This document shows, piece by piece, positions 45,997-55,273 of a stretch of DNA of 64,000 nucleotides (the first letter of the stretch is position 1; each line of letters begins with the position of its first letter). The DNA is from Flavobacterium sp. JAD_PAG50586_2 (GTDB lineage Bacteria > Bacteroidota > Bacteroidia > Flavobacteriales > Flavobacteriaceae), in assembly GCA_023213215.1 (NCBI GenBank), contig CP096136.1, positions 1,426,001-1,490,000 of the forward strand, given 5' to 3'. Under the pieces are notes generated by a model that was not told the origin of the DNA, searched no databases, and worked only from the letters and a program-made list of their open reading frames with translations. Both the position numbers and the translations under genes were made by a program.

Positions 45997-47355
45997 ATGC
46001 AACTGTATAACACCTTAAGCGCAGAAGAAAGAGCCGAGCTTATTGACCAAGCGGGCAAGCAACGACTAACCTTGTCTTTCTATGCGTATGCCAAAATTGA
46101 AGATCCAAAACAATTTCGCGACAATTTATTTATCGAATGGAACAAACTCGATGCCCTTGGCCGAACGTATGTAGCCAAAGAAGGAATCAACGCCCAAATG
46201 TCTGTCCCTGCCGAAAATTTTGAGGCTTTTCGTGAAACTTTGCAAGCATATGATTTCATGAAAGACATCCGCCTGAATGTTGCTGTTGAACATGATGATC
46301 ATTCATTTCTGAAATTGACTGTAAAAGTTCGTAACAAAATTGTGGCTGATGGCCTGAATGATGAAACTTTTGACGTTACCGATATTGGCGTTCACTTAAA
46401 AGCCAAGGAATTCAACCAGATTTTAGAAGACCCAAATACCATTGTAGTTGATTTCAGGAATCATTACGAAAGTGAGATTGGTCATTTTAAAGGCGCAATA
46501 ACTCCCGACGTTGAGACTTTCCGTGAAAGTTTGCCCATTATCAACGAACAACTTCAGAATCATAAAGAAGATAAAAATCTCGTAATGTATTGTACTGGTG
46601 GAATCCGTTGCGAAAAGGCTTCGGCTTATTTCAAGCATCAGGGTTTCAAAAATGTATACCAGCTCGAAGGTGGCATCATCAATTATGCGAAACAGATCAA
46701 GGAAGAAGGATTGGAAAGCAAATTCATCGGTAAAAATTTCGTTTTCGATCATCGTCTTGGCGAAAGGATTACTGACGATATCGTTTCACAATGCCATCAA
46801 TGCGGAAAACCCTGCGACAATCATACGAATTGTGAAAACGAAGGCTGTCATTTATTGTTCATCCAATGTGACGAATGCAAATCGGCAATGGAAAACTGCT
46901 GTTCTGCCGAATGCCAGGAAATCATTCACATGTCACTGGCAGATCAGGTAAAATTACGTCGCGGCGTGAAAAACGGCAACATGATTTTCAGAAAAGGAAA
47001 ATCTGATAAACTTGTGTTCAAACATTCGGGCGAACTTTCCGACAAACCTTTGGCAAGAGCCGAAAAAACACCGGACATCCGTCAGAAAATCAAAATCAAG
47101 AAAGTACTTATTGGTAAAGCCGAACATTTTTATGTAAAAGCTGGTGTTGGACTTTTTATGATAGAGAATCAGGAATTAAATAATGGTGATAGGATTTTAA
47201 TTTCTGGTCCAACAACAGGAAATGAAGAAATTGTAGTAGATAAAATGTTTGTAAACGGAACTGAAAATTCCATTGCCAGGTCAGGTGATAAAGTTACGAT
47301 GGCGCTGCCATTCCGAATTCGTTTGTCTGATAAACTCTATAAAATCATCTCCTAA
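45997..47355 (+). CDS. trhO: tRNA uridine(34) hydroxylase TrhO with extra C-terminal U32-like barrel
   Basis: 452 residues, about 100 longer than E. coli TrhO (YceA). The N-terminal acylphosphatase-like domain includes LSFYAYAKIEDPKQF and TYVAKEGINAQMSVP. The rhodanese domain has the catalytic Cys in MYCTGGIRCEKASAYF (Cys199 and Cys205). A Cys-rich zinc-type segment follows at about 264-310 (QCHQCGKPCDNHTNCENEGC, QCDECKSAMENCCSAEC). TrhO makes 5-hydroxyuridine at the wobble base using O2. The last ~85 residues (IGKAEHFYVKAGVGLFMIEN, NGDRILISGPTTGNEEIVVD, MALPFRIRLSDKLYKI) read like the C-terminal beta-barrel of U32 proteins such as TrhP, the O2-independent enzyme for the same base. That comparison is mine. 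Confidence 0.92.
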   Translation: MQLYNTLSAEERAELIDQAGKQRLTLSFYAYAKIEDPKQFRDNLFIEWNKLDALGRTYVAKEGINAQMSVPAENFEAFRETLQAYDFMKDIRLNVAVEHDDHSFLKLTVKVRNKIVADGLNDETFDVTDIGVHLKAKEFNQILEDPNTIVVDFRNHYESEIGHFKGAITPDVETFRESLPIINEQLQNHKEDKNLVMYCTGGIRCEKASAYFKHQGFKNVYQLEGGIINYAKQIKEEGLESKFIGKNFVFDHRLGERITDDIVSQCHQCGKPCDNHTNCENEGCHLLFIQCDECKSAMENCCSAECQEIIHMSLADQVKLRRGVKNGNMIFRKGKSDKLVFKHSGELSDKPLARAEKTPDIRQKIKIKKVLIGKAEHFYVKAGVGLFMIENQELNNGDRILISGPTTGNEEIVVDKMFVNGTENSIARSGDKVTMALPFRIRLSDKLYKIIS

Positions 47356-47377
47356 ACTTCTCTAGTTTTAAAATAAT

Positions 47378-47427
47378 AAATCCCTAATTCTGGTAAAAAA
47401 CGACACCCTGAATTTGGGATTTTTTTA
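47378..47427 (+). terminator. Terminator after trhO
   Basis: AAATCCC...GGGATTT stem with secondary pairing inside a 31-base loop and a T run of about eight. Confidence 0.65.
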
Positions 47428-47450
47428 TTGGAATTTATTTTTTAAAATAC

Positions 47451-47458
47451 TATCTTTA
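47451..47458 (+). promoter_or_regulatory. Possible -7 box of the ricT-gldH-PBP1A unit
   Basis: TATCTTTA, one mismatch from TAnnTTTG, 56 bases before the ATG at 47515. Confidence 0.35.
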
Positions 47459-47514
47459 CCAATTAATCGTTTTATGAATTATAAGTTGCTTTTCGCAACA
47501 CTCTATATATAATT

Positions 47515-48909
47515 ATGGCTTGTCAAAGTTGTTCAACTTCAGATGGTAGTGCACCAAAGGGTTGTAAAAATAATGGAACCTGCGGCACCGATAGCTGCAA
47601 CAAATTAACCGTTTTTGATTGGTTGGCCAATATGAGCCTTCCAAATGGCGAAGCACCTTTTGATTGTGTTGAAGTCCGTTTTAAGAATGGAAGAAAAGAT
47701 TTTTATCGAAATACAGAAAAGCTGACCTTAAGCATTGGAGATATTGTAGCCACCGAAGCTTCTCCCGGTCATGACGTGGGAATTGTTACTTTGACTGGTG
47801 AATTGGTAAAAATCCAAATGAAGAAAAAAGGGGTAAACCACACAAGCCCTGACGTTGCCAAAATATACAGAAAAGCATCACAAAAAGATATCGATATCTG
47901 GAGCGAAGCCCGTGATAAGGAAGCGCCAATGCAGGTAAAAGCCCGTGAACTGGCAATAGTCCACAAATTGGAAATGAAAATTTCTGATGTTGAATTTCAA
48001 GGTGATGGTTCTAAGGTTACGTTTTATTACACAGCAAATGACCGTGTAGATTTTAGGCTTTTGATTAAGGATTACTCCCGAGTTTTCAATACCCGAATAG
48101 AGATGAAACAGGTTGGGTTGCGTCAGGAAGCATCACGTCTTGGCGGAATTGGTTCCTGTGGAAGAGAGCTCTGCTGCTCGACTTGGCTAACTGATTTCAG
48201 AAGTGTAAATACTTCGGCCGCACGTTACCAGCAATTGTCCCTGAATCCTCAAAAATTAGCAGGGCAATGTGGTAAATTAAAATGTTGCCTAAACTATGAA
48301 TTGGACACCTATATGGATGCCTTAAAAGGTTTCCCTGATTTTGAAACCAAACTAAAAACGGACAAAGGCGATGCAATCTGCCAGAAACAGGATATTTTCA
48401 AAGGATTAATGTGGTTTGCCTACACCGATAATTTCGCCAATTGGCATGTGTTAAGCATAGACCAGGTCAAAGAGATAATGGCTGAAAACAAGCAAAACAA
48501 AAGGGTAAGCTCTCTTGAAGATTTTGCTATCGAAACGGTTTCAGAACCTGAAAAAGACTTTAACAATGCCATGGGGCAAGAAAGTCTAACCCGATTTGAC
48601 CAGCCAAAAAAGAGCAAAAACAAAAACAGGAACAAAAGCAAAAACAAAGTTGCTATCCAGGCATCACCTGACCCAAAGGGGAACAGAGCACAGCCAAATC
48701 AAAATTCGGGGCAAAATCCAGCTGAGCCAAAGGCTAATGTAGCGAAGTTAAACCCAAATCAAGGACAAAAACAAGGGCAGAATCAAGCCGAGCAAAAGAA
48801 TAACGGTCCGAGACCAAACCAAAAACAAGGGCAAAAGCAAGAACAGGATCAAAAGCCTAAACAAGACAAAAAACCAATAATCATAAAAAAGAATGAAAAT
48901 AAAGAATAG
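47515..48909 (+). CDS. ricT: PSP1/RicT family protein with low-complexity tail
   Basis: 464 residues. A Cys-rich N-terminus (MACQSCSTSDGS, NNGTCGTDSCNKL) precedes the PSP1 core: CVEVRFKNGRKDFYRN, MKISDVEFQGDGSKVTFYYT, VDFRLLIKDYSRVFNTRIEM and the double-Cys blocks GSCGRELCCSTW and GQCGKLKCCLNYEL. In Bacillus, RicT with RicA and RicF carries [4Fe-4S] clusters and governs mRNA processing; the Bacteroidota role is not established. Residues from about 345 are a disordered tail rich in Gln, Asn, Lys and Pro. The 3' end overlaps gldH by 17 bases, so the two are translationally linked. Confidence 0.9.
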   Translation: MACQSCSTSDGSAPKGCKNNGTCGTDSCNKLTVFDWLANMSLPNGEAPFDCVEVRFKNGRKDFYRNTEKLTLSIGDIVATEASPGHDVGIVTLTGELVKIQMKKKGVNHTSPDVAKIYRKASQKDIDIWSEARDKEAPMQVKARELAIVHKLEMKISDVEFQGDGSKVTFYYTANDRVDFRLLIKDYSRVFNTRIEMKQVGLRQEASRLGGIGSCGRELCCSTWLTDFRSVNTSAARYQQLSLNPQKLAGQCGKLKCCLNYELDTYMDALKGFPDFETKLKTDKGDAICQKQDIFKGLMWFAYTDNFANWHVLSIDQVKEIMAENKQNKRVSSLEDFAIETVSEPEKDFNNAMGQESLTRFDQPKKSKNKNRNKSKNKVAIQASPDPKGNRAQPNQNSGQNPAEPKANVAKLNPNQGQKQGQNQAEQKNNGPRPNQKQGQKQEQDQKPKQDKKPIIIKKNENKE

Positions 48910-49378
48910 CATCCTTTTCATTTTAATGCTGCTCTTGATTATTTCCTGCGATAAAAAAAGAGTTTTTGACGAATATAAATCTGTTGGAAATGCATGGCAC
49001 AAAGACAGTATTGTAACTTTTGAACTTCCTAAACTGGATCCGAAAAAGTCTTTTAATCTGTATGTGAATGTTAGGGATAATGATGACTATCCATTCAATA
49101 ATTTATTCCTGATTGTATCCTTAGAACAGCCAAACAGGCAGGTAAAAGTGGACACCTTGGAATACGAAATGACCAATCCGGATGGCACACTTCTTGGAGA
49201 TGGGTTTTCCGACATAAAGGAAAATAAGCTTTTTTACAAAGACAAACAAAATTTTACCCAAAAAGGAATTTATAAAATCCACATCAGACAGGCAACACGA
49301 CAAACCGGAAAAATAGAAGGTGTTACGGCACTTCCCGGAATTTCAGATGTTGGTTTCAGAATAGAATCTACAGAATAA
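48893..49378 (+). CDS. gldH: Gliding motility lipoprotein GldH
   Basis: 161 residues. Lipoprotein signal (ILFILMLLLIISC-DKKR, lipobox LIISC) and the GldH body: VFDEYKSVGNAWHKDSIVTF, NLYVNVRDNDDYPFNNLFLI, RQTGKIEGVTALPGISDVGF. GldH is one of the lipoproteins required for gliding, and therefore T9SS function, in Flavobacterium. It begins inside the ricT 3' end and is followed 5 bases later by the PBP1A gene, the gene order commonly seen in the genus. The two T9SS cargo proteases in this window depend on that machinery. Confidence 0.93.
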   Translation: MKIKNSILFILMLLLIISCDKKRVFDEYKSVGNAWHKDSIVTFELPKLDPKKSFNLYVNVRDNDDYPFNNLFLIVSLEQPNRQVKVDTLEYEMTNPDGTLLGDGFSDIKENKLFYKDKQNFTQKGIYKIHIRQATRQTGKIEGVTALPGISDVGFRIESTE

Positions 49379-49383
49379 AAATT

Positions 49384-51692
49384 ATGGCACAAAAGAACAA
49401 CACCACCGTCAAAGACATCAACTACTACAAAAAGAAATTTTGGAAATTGTTTTTTTATGGATTAGGTGTCATGGCACTGTTTTTTACATTGGCTTCCTGG
49501 GGCTTTTTTGGAAATATGCCTTCCTTTGAAGATTTAGAGAATCCTGAGTCCAATTTAGCTACCGAAGTCATTTCTTCTGATGGTGTAACGATTGGGAAGT
49601 TCTATAACGAAAACAGGACGCCAATCAAGTACGAAGATTTACCACCACATTTAGTAAAAGCATTAGTTGCCACCGAAGACGAGCGATTTTATGAACATTC
49701 CGGAATTGATGCCAAAAGAACATTTGGAGCTGCCTTAAAATTAGGCTCCGATGGTGGAGCGAGTACGTTAACACAGCAATTAGCCAAACTGCTATTCCAC
49801 GGTGAAGGTTCAAGTTTCAAGCCTTTCCGTATTATCCAAAAAGTTAAGGAGTGGATTATTGCTGTTAAACTGGAACGTCAATACACCAAAAACGAAATCA
49901 TTGCGATGTATTTAAACAAGGCAGATTTCGTAAATACCGCCGTTGGAATCCGTTCAGCTTCCAAAGTTTATTTTGGAAAAGAACCAAGAGATTTGACCAT
50001 CGACGAAGCTGCCATGTTTGTTGGGATGCTGAAAAATCCATCGCTTTATAATCCGCTGCGTCGTGCCGAAAAAGTCCGATTAAGAAGAAATACAGTCTTG
50101 GATCAAATGGTTCGAAATGGCATTTTGGATCAGGCAACCAAAGATAAATTAGGGCAACAACCCATCGTTTTACATTTTCATCCGGAAAGCCACAAAGAAG
50201 GAACAGCTACATATTTCAGGGAGTTTCTTAGGGAATACATGAAAAATTGGGCCAAGGAAAACAAAAAAGCCGACGGAAGTGATTGGGATATTTACAGTGA
50301 TGGTTTAAAAATATACACCACAATCGATTCAAAAATACAGGAACCATGCGGAAGAAGCAGTGCAAGCCCACATGAAAAACCTGCAGAAACAATTCTTTGA
50401 AGAGCAGAAAGACAACAAAAATGCACCCTTCCTAAAAATCACTCCGGAAGAAACGAAGCGAATCATGGATAAAGCCATGAGGACTTCAGAGCGTTGGAGA
50501 GTAATGAAGGATTTGGACAAAACAGAAGATGAAATAATTGCCTCATTCGACATCAAAACAAAAATGAAAGTCTTTTCATGGAAAGGTGAAATCGACACTT
50601 TAATGACGCCAATTGATTCTATCCGCTATTACAAACACTTCCTCCAGACCGGTGTAATGTCGATGGAACCTCAGACAGGTCATATCAAAGCCTGGGTAGG
50701 TGGAATTGATTACAAATATTTTCAATACGATCACGTTGGTCAAGGAGCAAGACAGGTTGGTTCTACTTTTAAACCCTTTGTTTACGCTACAGCGATAGAA
50801 CAATTAGGCATGTCTCCGTGTGATTCGATCATTGACTCCCCTTTCACAATTCCGGTTGGAAGGCATCACGTTACAGCAGACTGGACTCCAAAAATTCAGA
50901 TAACAAATATCGTGGAATGGTAACGCTTAAAAAGCCTTAGCTAATTCCATCAATACCGTTTCAGCCAAACTAATGGACAAAGTTGGCCCGGAAGCTGTCG
51001 TTGCCTTGACCAAAAAACTAGGCGTACAGTCTGAAATTCCAAACCAGCCCTCTATTGCGCTTGGTGCGGTTGAGATTACGGTACAAGATATGGTGGCGGC
51101 TTACAGTACTTTTGCGAATCAGGGCGTTTATATCAAACCCCAATTTATCGACAGGATTGAAGACAAAAATGGAGTTGTGCTTTACGAGCCAGTACCTGAA
51201 ACACACGATGTTTTGAATAAGGATATCGCGTATGCTGTCATTAAACTTTTAGAAGGAGTTACCGAAGAAGGTTCTGGTGTTCGTTTAAGAACCCAAGGTG
51301 GTGGTAGCGGCGATAATCGTTGGACAGGCTATCCGTATATGTTTACCAATGAGATTGCAGGAAAAACAGGAACATCCCAAAATCAATCCGATGGCTGGTT
51401 TATCGGAATGGTTCCCAATTTAGTGACCGGAGTTTGGGTAGGATGCGAAGACCGTTCTGCGCGTTTCAAAGGGATTACTTATGGTCAGGGAGCAACCGCT
51501 GCCTTACCAATTTGGGGTTATATGATGAAGAAATGCTATGAGGATAAAGACCTGTTAATCTCAAAAGACCGATTCGAAAGACCCGATAACCTCTCCATAA
51601 AAGTAGATTGCTGGGCACCTAAAAAGGTAGAAGTCGATTCCACTGCATTACCTCCGGAAGAAGAACAGAATACAGATGAATTTGGATTGTAA
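49384..51692 (+). CDS. mrcA: Class A penicillin-binding protein 1A, three frameshifts
   Basis: About 770 residues after repair. Short cytoplasmic N-terminus and one membrane helix (FFYGLGVMALFFTLASWGFF). Glycosyltransferase 51 domain: TEDERFYEHSGID, GASTLTQQLAKLLF, KNEIIAMYLNKADF. Transpeptidase domain: GSTFKPFVYATA (SxxK), SxN in NSINT, and AGKTGTSQ (KTG). Polymerises and crosslinks peptidoglycan. Breaks: an extra C at 50344-50345 (removal gives SKIQEHAEEAVQAH), five A at 50890-50894 (six gives TPKNSDNKYRGMV), and five A at 50929-50933 (six gives TLKKALANSINTV). Three independent one-base errors in an essential-type gene point to sequencing noise. Last gene of the ricT unit. Confidence 0.93.
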
Positions 51693-51694
51693 TT

Positions 51695-51764
51695 AGGAGC
51701 TTAATCCTGCTGTCCGCTGTATCTTTTGCAAAAAAGCAAAAGGATGCCGCTTCCATCAGGGCTA
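51695..51764 (-). repeat. Dispersed intergenic repeat, copy 6 (reverse orientation)
   Basis: On the minus strand TAGCCCTGATGGAAGCGGCA, a TTTTGC-TTTT-GCAAAA-type hairpin, then ACAGCGGACAGCAGGATTAA and GCTCC. Its outer end joins the second repeat module (51765-51803). Confidence 0.75.
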
Positions 51765-51803
51765 TTTGATATTAAGAGAAGAATGTCCAGTGGATATTCG
51801 GTA
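51765..51803 (-). repeat. Second intergenic repeat module, joined to copy 6
   Basis: Reverse complement matches 10997-11034 with few changes (GAATGTCC-AGT-GGATATTC hairpin, then CTCTTAATATCAAAT). Confidence 0.65.
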
Positions 51804-51879
51804 AAATAAAATACAACAGAATCTGACCCGGGCAAAGCGAATTGACGCTAGTAAAAAAGTTTAGATTAAACAACGAACC

Positions 51880-52581
51880 ATGATTAACAAAAAAGTAAAT
51901 TCCGTTCAAGAGGCACTTCAAGGCATCGAAGACAATATGACCATCATGCTTGGTGGATTTGGCCTTTGTGGAATACCTGAAAACAGCATTGCCGAATTAG
52001 TAAAAAAAGAAACCACAAACCTAACCTGTATTTCCAATAATGCCGGTGTAGATGATTTTGGATTGGGTTTATTGCTTCAAAAAAGACAAATCAAAAAAAT
52101 GATTTCTTCCTATGTGGGTGAAAACGCAGAATTTGAACGTCAAATGCTTTCGGGAGAATTAGATGTTGAATTAACGCCACAAGGAACCTTAGCCGAAAAA
52201 TGCCGCGCTGCCCAAGCAGGAATTCCAGCATTCTTTACTCCGGCAGGTTTCGGAACTGAAGTAGCAGAAGGAAAGGAAAGCCGCGAATTCAACGGAAAAA
52301 TGCACATAATGGAATTAGCTTATAAAGCTGATTTTTCGATCGTAAAAGCATGGAAAGGCGACGAAGCCGGAAACCTTATCTTTAAAGGAACCGCAAGAAA
52401 CTTCAACGCCTGTATGGCCGGTGCCGGAAAAATTACTATCGCCGAAGTGGAAGAATTATTACCGGTTGGTTCATTAGATCCAAATGAGATACACATTCCG
52501 GGCATCCTGGTACAGCGTATCTTCAAAGGAGAAAAATTTGAAAAGAGAATCGAGCAACGTACCACAAGAAAAAGAGACTAG
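51880..52581 (+). CDS. scoA: 3-oxoacid CoA-transferase subunit A
   Basis: 233 residues. Family I CoA-transferase alpha subunit: [20 protein letters not shown], the oxyanion-type [14 protein letters not shown] (GGFGxxGxP), [17 protein letters not shown] and [20 protein letters not shown]. With ScoB it moves CoA from succinyl-CoA to acetoacetate (ketone body use) or related 3-oxoacids. Two bases separate it from scoB. It stands alone here, without HMG-CoA or butyrate genes, so the physiological acid is not fixed. Confidence 0.95.
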   Translation: MINKKVNSVQEALQGIEDNMTIMLGGFGLCGIPENSIAELVKKETTNLTCISNNAGVDDFGLGLLLQKRQIKKMISSYVGENAEFERQMLSGELDVELTPQGTLAEKCRAAQAGIPAFFTPAGFGTEVAEGKESREFNGKMHIMELAYKADFSIVKAWKGDEAGNLIFKGTARNFNACMAGAGKITIAEVEELLPVGSLDPNEIHIPGILVQRIFKGEKFEKRIEQRTTRKRD

Positions 52582-52583
52582 TT

Positions 52584-53243
52584 ATGGCTTTAGATAAAAA
52601 CGATATCGCAAAACGAATAGCCAAGGAAGTTAAGGACCGCTATTACGTAAACTTAGGAATCGGAATTCCAACCTTAGTGGCCAACTATGTCCGCAACGAC
52701 ATTTCAGTAGAATTCCAAAGTGAAAACGGAGTTCTCGGAATGGGACCATTTCCATTTGAAGGCGAAGAAGATGCTGATGTCATTAATGCCGGAAAACAAA
52801 CCATAACCACATTACCTGGCGCAAGTTTTTTTGACTCCGCTTTCAGTTTCGGAATGATCCGAAGTCAAAAAGTTGATTTAACCATTCTTGGTGCTATGGA
52901 AGTGGCCGAAAATGGTGATATTGCCAATTGGAAAATCCCAGGAAAAATGGTAAAAGGAATGGGCGGCGCAATGGATTTGGTAGCTTCTGCTGAAAATATC
53001 ATAGTAGCCATGATGCACGTAAACAAAGCCGGAGAAAGTAAAATCTTGAAAAAATGCACCTTGCCTTTGACTGGAGTTGGATGCGTCAAAAAAGTAGTAA
53101 CTGAGTTAGCTGTTTTAGAAATAACGCCAAAAGGCTTCAAACTTCTTGAACGCGCACCAGGTGTTTCTGTTGAACATATCATAGCCTCGACAGAAGCAGA
53201 TTTGATTATCGAAGGCGAAATTCCTGAAATGATTATCGATTAA
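52584..53243 (+). CDS. scoB: 3-oxoacid CoA-transferase subunit B
   Basis: 219 residues. Beta subunit with the catalytic Glu in FQSENGVLGMGP (thioester to CoA), VNLGIGIPTLVANY at the N-terminus, GGAMDLVASAENIIVAMMH and CTLPLTGVGCVKKVVTELAV. Length is typical. Pairs with scoA as a heterodimer or heterotetramer. Its 3' end overlaps the convergent unknown gene at 53233 by 11 bases. Confidence 0.95.
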   Translation: MALDKNDIAKRIAKEVKDRYYVNLGIGIPTLVANYVRNDISVEFQSENGVLGMGPFPFEGEEDADVINAGKQTITTLPGASFFDSAFSFGMIRSQKVDLTILGAMEVAENGDIANWKIPGKMVKGMGGAMDLVASAENIIVAMMHVNKAGESKILKKCTLPLTGVGCVKKVVTELAVLEITPKGFKLLERAPGVSVEHIIASTEADLIIEGEIPEMIID

Positions 53244-53622
53244 GGTACTCCAGCAAAACTTCTGAGGCATTACCAAAGGTATTCCCTTGTTCCGTGATAT
53301 TGACCGCGCGCTTTTTATTCAGTTTATAAACCAAATCAAATGCCGTCGTGAATAATATTGCAGACAGGAATGGATTGTTTATATACTTTACCAAAGTATC
53401 ACGGGCATTATCAATGGTATGGATTTCTATTTGCTCTTCCTGCTGGAACTTGTACTTGAGTTCCATTTTTAAGACTCCATCTTCAATAATCGGACGAACG
53501 TAGATATTCATCAAATCGGTGTTCCCGATAGTTTTGGCCATCGTTAATTTGGCAAAGGTTCCATCAGCTAAACTGGCTTTGACTTTGTTATAAAAATCGG
53601 AAAAGGATTCGTTAAAGGGCAT
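53233..53622 (-). CDS. Unknown flavobacterial protein paired with the SpmA/SpmB-like gene
   Basis: 129 residues from the ATG at 53622; an upstream non-ATG start would overlap the previous gene. Soluble, mixed alpha/beta: PFNESFSDFYNKVKASLADG, FAKLTMAKTIGNTDLMNIYV, LKMELKYKFQQEEQIEIHTI, FLSAILFTTAFDLVYKLNKK. No signal peptide, no catalytic motif. Sixteen bases after the membrane protein gene on the same strand, so likely cotranscribed. No family recognised. Confidence 0.7.
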   Translation of the reverse strand: MPFNESFSDFYNKVKASLADGTFAKLTMAKTIGNTDLMNIYVRPIIEDGVLKMELKYKFQQEEQIEIHTIDNARDTLVKYINNPFLSAILFTTAFDLVYKLNKKRAVNITEQGNTFGNASEVLLEYLNR

Positions 53623-53638
53623 TTTACTATTTGTTTTA

Positions 53639-55138
53639 TTATACAAAAAACCAGCTTGCTACAAATATAGCGGTAATAACGCAAATCAAATCCACCAAAA
53701 GCATGGTGGCTAAAGTGTATCGTGTGTTTTTAACATTGATGCTTCCGAAATAAACCGCAATTACATAAAAGGTAGTTTCAGCACTGCATTGGAAAATACA
53801 ACTCAGTCTTCCGGTAAAGGAATCGGGTCCAAAGGTGCGCATCGAATCAATCATAAATCCTCTTGAACCACCTGAACTAAACGGACGCAGCATCGCAACC
53901 GGCAATGAATCTGTAATTTGTTTGCTTACGCCAATATTCGAAAATACGATTGAAATCCCGTCACTGATAATCTCGAACAAACCACTATTCCTAAAGAATG
54001 AAATCGCGACCAACATTCCCATTACATAAGGGAAAATCTTAACTCCCGTTTGCAAACCCTGATTAGCTCCGGTTACAAAGGCATCGAAAATCGTTGTGTC
54101 CTTTTCAACAAACTTTTTCTCGTGAATGAATGAAAAAACCAATGTAAATCCAATTATGGCAACAAGCATTAATCCGGAAAGATTGGATGTAAAAGCATTT
54201 TTACCAATTAAATCCAATCCGTTCACATAAAATAACAATCCAACTATTGCGGCAATTATAGTCATCAATGCAACAACTAGTGAAGCACTTTTAAAATTAA
54301 TTCTTTGTCTGATTCCAACAATTAAGAAAGCAGCAATAGTTCCAATAAAAGAAGTGATAATACAAGGCAGCATAACATCTGCTGGATTACTCGCGTTTTC
54401 AGCTGCACGATAGCCAATGATGGATGTTGGAATCAATGTTAATCCGGCTGCGTGCAGGCACATAAACATAATCTGTGCGTCGCTGGCTTTGTCTTTTTCG
54501 GGATTGAGTTCCTGTAAACTCTGCATGGCTTTCAATCCAAAGGGTGTTGCAGCCGAATCCAATCCTAAGAAGTTGGCAGCAAAATTCAATGTCATATAGG
54601 ATATCGATTCATGGTTTTTGGGAATCGACGGAAAGATTTTAGAAAAGACAGGGCTTAGTTTTTTGGCCAATTTTTCAGACGCACCCGAATCTATAAGCAA
54701 CTGCATCAAGCCACAGAAAAATGCAAGGTAAGCAATTAAAGGAAGGATTAAATCCGTTAAGCTGTTTTTGCAGGTTGGCAACAATCCGTCTGATTTTTGA
54801 ACTCCGGAATAAATTTTAACAGTCTTTGCCTTATAAACATAGGTAGTATCGGCATTCAGTGTATCCCTATTGATTATCATGGTTTGTTCGGGTGCATTTT
54901 TGATGCTGTCCATTACAAATTTTGGCACTTGATCTATATATTTTTCAGAAATTAAAATTGGGTCATCTTTCTTTCCATTTAATACATTATCAACAGTATA
55001 GCTGTTTCCGACACATAAACTAGCTATAACAAATACGATAGAGGAAACAAAAATAACCAGCCAAAATCTACTTAAAACCATACCTTGTTTTTTTGTAAAT
55101 ATACTATTTATCAATTTTGAAATAAAAGTACGTTCCAA
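53639..55138 (-). CDS. SpmA-SpmB-like membrane protein with two nucleoside-recognition (Gate) domains
   Basis: 499 residues. Multi-span membrane protein. An N-terminal helix and a periplasmic loop (about residues 50-130) precede the first Gate domain (LILPLIAYLAFFCGLMQLLI, MTLNFAANFLGLDSAATPFG). The second Gate domain spans about 350-499 (GANQGLQTGVKIFPYVMGML, MLRPFSSGGSRGFMIDSM, CIFQCSAETTFYVIAVYFG). This matches a fusion of spore-maturation proteins SpmA and SpmB, present in many non-sporulating Bacteroidota. The transported or sensed molecule is unknown. Confidence 0.88.
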   Translation of the reverse strand: MERTFISKLINSIFTKKQGMVLSRFWLVIFVSSIVFVIASLCVGNSYTVDNVLNGKKDDPILISEKYIDQVPKFVMDSIKNAPEQTMIINRDTLNADTTYVYKAKTVKIYSGVQKSDGLLPTCKNSLTDLILPLIAYLAFFCGLMQLLIDSGASEKLAKKLSPVFSKIFPSIPKNHESISYMTLNFAANFLGLDSAATPFGLKAMQSLQELNPEKDKASDAQIMFMCLHAAGLTLIPTSIIGYRAAENASNPADVMLPCIITSFIGTIAAFLIVGIRQRINFKSASLVVALMTIIAAIVGLLFYVNGLDLIGKNAFTSNLSGLMLVAIIGFTLVFSFIHEKKFVEKDTTIFDAFVTGANQGLQTGVKIFPYVMGMLVAISFFRNSGLFEIISDGISIVFSNIGVSKQITDSLPVAMLRPFSSGGSRGFMIDSMRTFGPDSFTGRLSCIFQCSAETTFYVIAVYFGSINVKNTRYTLATMLLVDLICVITAIFVASWFFV

Positions 55139-55273
55139 TTTTATTTACAGGATTTATTAAAAAGTATACGATAGGTGGATTTTTATGATTATTAGGAATC
55201 TATATTGAAAATTAATACTGCGTTTATATATATTTGCTAACTTTATTAACATACAACCCCATTCTATAATATT

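Noticed and set aside
50360..50923. Stand-alone transpeptidase fragment
   Set aside because: It is the middle of PBP1A between two frame breaks; all three pieces are collinear with one protein.
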